Below are positions 58,998-64,000 of a stretch of DNA of 64,000 nucleotides, piece after piece (position 1 is the first letter of the stretch; each line of letters begins with the position of its first letter). The DNA comes from Coriobacteriaceae bacterium. Its GTDB lineage: Bacteria; Actinomycetota; Coriobacteriia; Coriobacteriales; Coriobacteriaceae. The stretch is taken from assembly GCA_025757745.1 (NCBI GenBank), contig CP107217.1, positions 1,364,001 through 1,428,000 of the forward strand, read 5' to 3'. A program made the translations under genes and the position numbers. The notes below the pieces were generated by a model, which was not told where the DNA came from, did no database searches, and saw only the letters and a list, made by a program, of their open reading frames with translations.

Positions 58998-60446
58998 CTA
59001 CTTGAGATACTCCCCCAGCTCTTCCTCCCAGTCGGGCATGTGGAAGCCGACCGACTCGAGTCTGGACAGGTCGAGCGCGGAGTGGACCGGGCGCGGTGCG
59101 ATTGGGCCGGCGGCGCCGGCGTAGTAGTCGGCGGTGCTGACCGGCACGACCTTCTCGCCGTTGCCGTTGGCGGCCTCGAAGACGGCGCGGGCGATGTCCG
59201 CCCAGGACTTGACGGCGCCGGAGCCGGTGCAGTCGTAGGTGCCGTAGGGGGCGTGCGTCCCCAGCACGTGGAAGATGGCCTCCGCCATGTCGCGCGTGAA
59301 GGTCAGGCGTCCCAGTTGGTCGTCCACGACCGTGACCTGCGTGAGCTTATCCTCCGGATCGGCGACGCGGTCGGACAGCCCCTTCATGGTCTTCACGAAG
59401 TTGTGGCCCTCGCCGATGACCCAGCTGGAGCGCATGATGTAGTGGCGCGGGCACCCTGCCACGGCGATGTCGCCGGCAGCCTTGGTCTGGCCGTAGACGG
59501 AGAGCGGGCTGAGGGGCTCCTCCTCGGTATGGACCTCGGCCGTGCCGTCGAAGACGTAGTCGCTGGACACGTGGACCAGGGTGATGTCGTGCCCGGCGCA
59601 GGTGCGAGCGAGCAGCGCCGGGCCGGTCGCGTTGGCCTTCCAGGCGGCGACACGCCCCTCGGGGGTCTCGGCCCTGTCCACGGCGGTGTAGGCGCCGCAG
59701 TTGATCACGGTGCCGTAGAGCGACCAGTCGTATTCGGAATAGGCCTCCGGGTCGGACATGTCGAAGGTGTCGATGTCGCAGAAGTCGAAGTCCTTGGCGA
59801 CGCCGCGCTCCTCGGCGAGCTCTCTTACCGCATGCCCCAGCTGGCCGTTGCAGCCGGTGACGAGGGTGCGCTTCGGCGCCATGGGGACGACGTCGGCGAG
59901 CATCGGGTGGTTGAGGTCGGCCTCGGAGACGGTGGCCTGGTCGAGCGGGATCGGCCACTCGATGGCGAGCTCGGGGTCGGCGAGGTTCACGAACGTGTAG
60001 GTCTTCTTCAGCTCCAGCGACCAGTGGGCGTCCACCAGGTAGGTGTAGGCGGTGCCGTCCTCGAGCGCCTGGAAGGAGTTGCCCACGCCGCGTGGGACGT
60101 AGATGGCCCTAGACGGGTCCAGGGTGCAGGTGAACACCTTGCCGAAGGTCTCGCTGCCCTCGCGAAGGTCGACCCAGGCGCCGAAGACCGAGCCGCGCGC
60201 CACGGAGATGAACTTGTCCCAGGGCTCGGCGTGGATGCCGCGGGTGACGCCGCGGCTGTCGTTGTAGGAGATATTGTTCTGGACGACCTTGAGGTCGGGG
60301 ATGCCCAGCGCGGTCATCTTGGCGCGCTGCCAGTTCTCCTTGAACCAGCCGCGCGAGTCGCCGTGGACGGCGAGGTCGACGACCTTCAGGCCCCCGATGC
60401 CGGTCTCGTTGACGGCGAGGTCCTTCTCGAATGCGATGTCTGCCAT
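58998..60446 (-). CDS. rfbCD: Fused RmlC-RmlD: dTDP-rhamnose epimerase and reductase
   Basis: The 482-residue protein carries two steps of dTDP-L-rhamnose synthesis. Residues 1-185 are the cupin epimerase RmlC (DSRGWFKENWQRAKM, GVTRGIHAEPWDKF, YVPRGVGNSFQAL). Residues about 192-482 are the reductase RmlD (LVTGCNGQLGHAV, NCGAYTAVDRAE, SSDYVFDG, SVYGQTKAAGD). RmlC usually has GxLRGLH; here it reads TRGIH. Such fusions are known in Actinobacteria. AGGAGGGG precedes the ATG. Codon use is extremely GC-rich compared with its neighbours. Confidence 0.94.
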   Translation of the reverse strand: MADIAFEKDLAVNETGIGGLKVVDLAVHGDSRGWFKENWQRAKMTALGIPDLKVVQNNISYNDSRGVTRGIHAEPWDKFISVARGSVFGAWVDLREGSETFGKVFTCTLDPSRAIYVPRGVGNSFQALEDGTAYTYLVDAHWSLELKKTYTFVNLADPELAIEWPIPLDQATVSEADLNHPMLADVVPMAPKRTLVTGCNGQLGHAVRELAEERGVAKDFDFCDIDTFDMSDPEAYSEYDWSLYGTVINCGAYTAVDRAETPEGRVAAWKANATGPALLARTCAGHDITLVHVSSDYVFDGTAEVHTEEEPLSPLSVYGQTKAAGDIAVAGCPRHYIMRSSWVIGEGHNFVKTMKGLSDRVADPEDKLTQVTVVDDQLGRLTFTRDMAEAIFHVLGTHAPYGTYDCTGSGAVKSWADIARAVFEAANGNGEKVVPVSTADYYAGAAGPIAPRPVHSALDLSRLESVGFHMPDWEEELGEYLK

Positions 60447-60458
60447 GTCTCTCCCCTC

Positions 60459-61481
60459 CTACTGGCCCTGCGCGCGGTACCTGGCCTCGGTGGCCTCCTT
60501 GGCCGGGCGCCACCAGGACTCGTTGGCGACGTACCAGTCGATGGTGGCCCTCAGGCCCTCGGCGAAGTCGGTGTGGGCCGGCCTCCAGCCGAGCTCGCGC
60601 TGGAGCTTCGTGCTGTCGATGGCGTAGCGGCGGTCGTGGCCGGGGCGGTCGGCGACCCAGTCGAAGTCCTCGGGGTCGCGGCCCATGGCCTCGAGGATCA
60701 TGCGCAGGACGGTGATGTTGTTCTTCTCGCCGTCGGCGCCGATGAGGTAGGTCTCCCCCATGCGGCCCTTGGTCAGGATGTCCCAGACGGCCGAGGAGTG
60801 GTCCTCGGTGTGGATCCAGTCGCGGACGTTCTCGCCGCGGCCGTAGAGCTTGGGGCGGACGCCGTCGACGATGTTGGTGATCTGCCTGGGGATGAACTTC
60901 TCCACGTGCTGGTAGGGGCCGTAGTTGTTGGAGCAGTTGGAGATCGTGGCGCGCAGGCCGTAGGTGCGGGTCCATGCGCGCACGAGCATGTCGGAGCTCG
61001 CCTTGGTCGAGCTGTACGGCGAGGACGGGTGGTAGGGCGTCTCCTCGGTGAACTTCGCCGGGTCGTCGAGCGCCAGGTCGCCGTAGACCTCGTCGGTGGA
61101 GACGTGGTGGTAGCGGATGCCGTACTTGCGGACGGCCTCCAGCAGGCGGAAGGTGCCCTCGACGTTGGTGCGGAGGAACGGCTCCGGGTCGGCGATGGAG
61201 TTGTCGTTGTGGCTCTCGGCGGCGTAGTGCACGATGGCGTCGTGGCCCGGGACGAGCTCATCGAGCAGCCCGGCATCGCAGATGTCGCCCACGACGAGCT
61301 CCACGCGGTCCGCCGGCAGCCCCGCGATGTTCTCGGGGTTGCCGGCGTAGGTCAGCTTGTCCAGGACGGTGACGTGGACGCCCGGGTGGTTGTCCACGAC
61401 GTAGTGGACGAAGTTGCTGCCGATGAAGCCGCAGCCGCCCGTGACGATGATGTTCCTGGGGGAGAAGGTCTCCTCTGCCAT
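60459..61481 (-). CDS. rfbB: dTDP-glucose 4,6-dehydratase
   Basis: The 340-residue short-chain dehydrogenase has IIVTGGCGFIGSNFVHYVV, HYAAESHNDNSI, HHVSTDEVYGDL and the catalytic YSSTKASSD, then SNNYGPYQHVEKFIP and RDWIHTEDH. It makes dTDP-4-keto-6-deoxyglucose. It is 12 bases upstream of rmlCD. GAGGAG precedes the ATG. Confidence 0.97.
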   Translation of the reverse strand: MAEETFSPRNIIVTGGCGFIGSNFVHYVVDNHPGVHVTVLDKLTYAGNPENIAGLPADRVELVVGDICDAGLLDELVPGHDAIVHYAAESHNDNSIADPEPFLRTNVEGTFRLLEAVRKYGIRYHHVSTDEVYGDLALDDPAKFTEETPYHPSSPYSSTKASSDMLVRAWTRTYGLRATISNCSNNYGPYQHVEKFIPRQITNIVDGVRPKLYGRGENVRDWIHTEDHSSAVWDILTKGRMGETYLIGADGEKNNITVLRMILEAMGRDPEDFDWVADRPGHDRRYAIDSTKLQRELGWRPAHTDFAEGLRATIDWYVANESWWRPAKEATEARYRAQGQ

Positions 61482-61500
61482 ATGTATGTCTCCTCAGTTC

Positions 61501-62400
61501 CTAGTACTCGCGCGGGCTGTTCACGATCTCGCCGGCGGCGACCTTCTTGAGGTGCCGGCCGTAGACCGACTTGCCGTAGGCCTTCGCGGCCTCCTCCAGC
61601 CCGGCGGTCGTGATCCAGCCGTTCTCCCAGGCGATCTCCTCGGGCACGGACACCGGCAGGTCCTGGGAGTGCTCCACGGCGCGGACGAACTCCGCGGCCT
61701 CGTGCAGGCTCTCCATGGTGCCGGTGTCCAGCCACGCGTAGCCGCGGCCGAGGGTGACGACCGACAGCGTCCCCTCCTCCAGGTACATCTGGTTGAGCGT
61801 GGTGATCTCCAGCTCGCCGCGGGCCGAGGGCCTGACCTCGTGGGCCTTGGCGGCCACGTCGCCCGGGTAGAAGTACAGGCCGGTGACGGCGTAGGAGCTC
61901 TTGGGGCGCTCGGGCTTCTCCTCGATGGAGACGGCCCTGCCCTCGCCGTCGAACTCCACGACGCCGAAGCGCTCGGGGTCGTCCACGTGGTAGCCGAAGA
62001 CCGTGGCGCGGCCCGACTCTGCGTTCTGGACGGCGCGCGTCAGGTGGCGCGACAGGCCGTTGCCGTAGAAGATGTTGTCGCCGAGCACCAGGGCGCACGG
62101 CTCGCCGGCGATGAAGTCCTCGCCGATGGTGAAGGCCTGGGCCAGGCCGTCGGGGCTCGGCTGCTCGGCGTAGGAGAGGTTCACGCCGTAGCGCGAGCCG
62201 TCCCCGAGCAGGCGCTCGAAGTTGGGGAGGTCGGTCGGCGTGGAGATGACCAGGATGTCCCGGATGCCCGCCAGCATGAGGGTGGACAGCGGGTAGTAGA
62301 TCATGGGCTTGTCGTAGACCGGCAGCAGCTGCTTGGAGGTCACGAGCGTGAGCGGATACAGGCGGGTGCCGGACCCGCCGGCGAGGATAATGCCTTTCAT
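61501..62400 (-). CDS. rfbA: Glucose-1-phosphate thymidylyltransferase
   Basis: The 299-residue protein has GIILAGGSGTRLYPLT, the dTTP- and metal-binding start, with KQLLPVYDKPMIYYPLSTLM, LGDNIFYG and EEKPERPKSSYAVTGLYFY. It commits glucose 1-phosphate to dTDP-sugars and is usually inhibited by dTDP-rhamnose. It leads the rmlA-rmlB-rmlCD set; GGAGG precedes the ATG. Confidence 0.97.
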   Translation of the reverse strand: MKGIILAGGSGTRLYPLTLVTSKQLLPVYDKPMIYYPLSTLMLAGIRDILVISTPTDLPNFERLLGDGSRYGVNLSYAEQPSPDGLAQAFTIGEDFIAGEPCALVLGDNIFYGNGLSRHLTRAVQNAESGRATVFGYHVDDPERFGVVEFDGEGRAVSIEEKPERPKSSYAVTGLYFYPGDVAAKAHEVRPSARGELEITTLNQMYLEEGTLSVVTLGRGYAWLDTGTMESLHEAAEFVRAVEHSQDLPVSVPEEIAWENGWITTAGLEEAAKAYGKSVYGRHLKKVAAGEIVNSPREY

Positions 62401-62424
62401 ATAAATACCTCCGCTGGAACAATT

Positions 62425-63219
62425 TTATAAAGTATTACTATTTTGGCCTTTCGAGTATAAAACATTGATTAGACGCGCGATCTTATCTGGCCAAAACTTT
62501 CGAAGCATCAAATAATCTTCTGTAGTGCGCGTATTATCTTTAATAAGTGCAGACGTTTCAGATCCAGAATGTATTCTATGCCTTGTGAGCTTTTCTGAAC
62601 AATAGCAGAAGTCTCCATCCAGTTGAGATATTTGTTCCCATGCTTCCCAATCCAAATTCGATTTAAAGCCTTCCTTAAAAATCGGAGTTTTTAAATTGGG
62701 CAGGACTAAGGTCACCGATGGACAACAGATTGATGACCCAAAAGAAAGAGAAAGGCGTTTTACGAACTTTTTTGAAGATAATTGTTTACTTTTCAGGGGA
62801 AACAATAAAATCCTTTTTATGTTTAGGAGCAAACTCGAAGAACAGACCGAGCCATCGCGAAGCTCCTCATAATCCGTAAAAAAAATCAAAGGTTTGCGGC
62901 TCTGGTTCACTCGCTCGAGCATACTTTCGACATATGAGCAAGAGTAAACATCGTCTTGATGCGCAATAGTAATTAGCTCAGTTGGACAATGATTGACAGC
63001 GCAATTCCAGTCATGAGCTATACCCGCAGCACCTTCATTGATAAATAAAGGCAAACCGTAACGATCGGCAACCGAAGCGATTAGATCGTTAGGAGTGCTT
63101 GTCGAGATAATGACATTAGATTGTATGGATTGATTTAAAAGTGATTCAACGCAGTCAATCAAATAAGGCGATTTTCCATACGCGCAAACAACAAAGGTAT
63201 GATTGTATTTGCTATACAA
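62425..63219 (-). CDS. GT2-family glycosyltransferase
   Basis: The 264-residue protein begins YSKYNHTFVVCAYGKSPYLIDCVESLLNQS, a GT-A start, with AHQDDVYSCSYVE as the DxD-like region and NLDWEAWEQIS late. It resembles GT2 rhamnosyl- or galactosyltransferases; specificity cannot be told. The TTG at 63219 after GGGAG is preferred; a TTG eight codons upstream lacks a site. It is AT-rich, in strong contrast to rfbA 24 bases downstream. Confidence 0.82.
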   Translation of the reverse strand: MYSKYNHTFVVCAYGKSPYLIDCVESLLNQSIQSNVIISTSTPNDLIASVADRYGLPLFINEGAAGIAHDWNCAVNHCPTELITIAHQDDVYSCSYVESMLERVNQSRKPLIFFTDYEELRDGSVCSSSLLLNIKRILLFPLKSKQLSSKKFVKRLSLSFGSSICCPSVTLVLPNLKTPIFKEGFKSNLDWEAWEQISQLDGDFCYCSEKLTRHRIHSGSETSALIKDNTRTTEDYLMLRKFWPDKIARLINVLYSKGQNSNTL

Positions 63220-63292
63220 TTCCGCTCCCTGAAAGTCTAACAACTGTAAAATATTCTAGAACAACTATACAAGTGTTATTGGAGATAACTAG

Positions 63293-64000
63293 ATGAATCT
63301 CGTTTATACGATTGATAACAATTTTGTTCCTCAATTGGCCGCGAATATTCAATCGGTAAAACAAAACAACCCTAATATCCAATTGAATTTCTATATATTA
63401 TCGATGGGTTTAAGTAAAGCAAATGTTGACTATTTAACAGATTTTTTCTCAGATAAGCTATGCGATGTAATCATCATTGACATCAGCGATTTTAAAGACA
63501 GGATTGCATTTGAATTCGACACAACGGGATGGAATGAGATTGTCCTTGCACGACTCCTGCTAGACAATTATCTTCCAAATGAAATTGAAAGGGTCATATA
63601 CTTAGATGCTGACACAATTTGCAGGTCATCTTTAAGGGAGTTCTGGCAAGCTGACCTAGATGGAAAGACTATCGCCATGGCGCCGGAGCCCACAGCAGAC
63701 AGAAATAGAAGAACAAGCCTCGGCATTGCCTCCTATCCATACTGCAATGCCGGTGTCGTTCTCTTTAATTTGAAAAAATGGAGGGATAACGACATTGAGA
63801 AAGGAATACTGAATTTCTGCAAACAGAATAAAGATAAGTTGTTCGCAAACGATCAGGATGCCTTAAACGTCTATCTCAAGGACGACATCAAAGTGATGTC
63901 AATTTCTTACAATTATTCAAATATTTTCGATTACTATCCTTTTGAATATTTAAATAAACTTATGCCAAACTTCTGCAACAAAATAGAATTCGAACATGCC
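63293..64000 (+). CDS. GT8-family glycosyltransferase, N-terminal part (cut by window edge)
   Basis: The frame opens at ATG 63293 with GGAG eight bases upstream and stays open for 236 codons to the window end. It has MNLVYTIDNNFVPQLAANIQ, the GT8 DxD in RVIYLDADTICRSSLREFW and YCNAGVVLFNLKKWR, with NDQDALNVYL, as in LgtC-like galactosyl- or glucosyltransferases. The C-terminus is missing. It is divergent from the GT2 gene and AT-rich. Confidence 0.9.
   Translation, partial: MNLVYTIDNNFVPQLAANIQSVKQNNPNIQLNFYILSMGLSKANVDYLTDFFSDKLCDVIIIDISDFKDRIAFEFDTTGWNEIVLARLLLDNYLPNEIERVIYLDADTICRSSLREFWQADLDGKTIAMAPEPTADRNRRTSLGIASYPYCNAGVVLFNLKKWRDNDIEKGILNFCKQNKDKLFANDQDALNVYLKDDIKVMSISYNYSNIFDYYPFEYLNKLMPNFCNKIEFEHA

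Noticed and set aside
59040..61550. 836-codon plus-strand open frame opposite rmlB and rmlCD
   Set aside because: It mirrors highly GC-biased genes whose motifs are certain; its Val/Gly/Asp-rich content is a codon-bias artefact.
1..64000. CRISPR arrays, restriction-modification, toxin-antitoxin or other defence genes
   Set aside because: No regularly spaced repeats and no recognisable cas, R-M or toxin-antitoxin proteins were seen.
1..64000. Intact insertion sequences
   Set aside because: No transposase frame was found; only palindromic repeats are present.

Overview
The window is a high-GC bacterial chromosome segment that looks like a Coriobacteriia member, most probably Collinsella or a close relative. 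This is inferred from protein character, gene order, frequent TTG starts, a fused RmlC-RmlD, and a pyruvate phosphate dikinase paired with its regulator. No database search was possible. Nothing indicates a plasmid or an intact prophage.

Positions 1-17100 are mostly minus-strand housekeeping genes. Reading with transcription they run rpsP-khpA-rimM-trmD-lepB, then glyQ-glyS-ppsR-ppdK, then rplS, rnhB and yraN-comM-dprA-trmFO-xerC (xerC is cut by the window edge). dinB is the only plus-strand gene here and appears to be leaderless.

Positions 17160-34070 hold the minus-strand cluster mreB-mreC-mreD-mrdA-rodA (cell shape), a DUF697-like protein, a radical SAM pair, rplU-rpmA-obgE-nadD-yqeK-rsfS (ribosome assembly and NAD), and upstream a TPR membrane protein, a cyclophilin and a zinc-ribbon membrane protein. 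A large imperfect palindrome (34175-34257), a P-type ATPase and tRNA-Arg(CCG) follow.

Positions 37250-45825 carry a compact plus-strand operon holding all seven shikimate-pathway activities plus the Phe/Tyr branch: aroF, tyrA, aroB, aroA, aroC, pheA, an aroE-aroK fusion and aroQ. It begins with a leader containing a terminator-like hairpin between the promoter and aroF, and it holds a second palindrome near its end.

Positions 45900-64000 form a surface-polysaccharide locus. It has UDP-galactopyranose mutase, glycerol-3-phosphate cytidylyltransferase, a two-gene ABC exporter, several glycosyltransferases, a LicD-family protein, a DUF4422-GT8 fusion, a DUF6541 membrane protein, a DUF2304/GT2 pair, and dTDP-rhamnose genes (rmlCD fusion, rmlB, rmlA). 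Together these suggest an exported glycan with galactofuranose and rhamnose, possibly decorated with phosphoglycerol. Base composition changes sharply inside this locus: glf and rml are very GC-rich, the glycosyltransferases are AT-rich. This marks it as a mosaic, accessory region. A tRNA-Arg(TCT) lies near its left edge.
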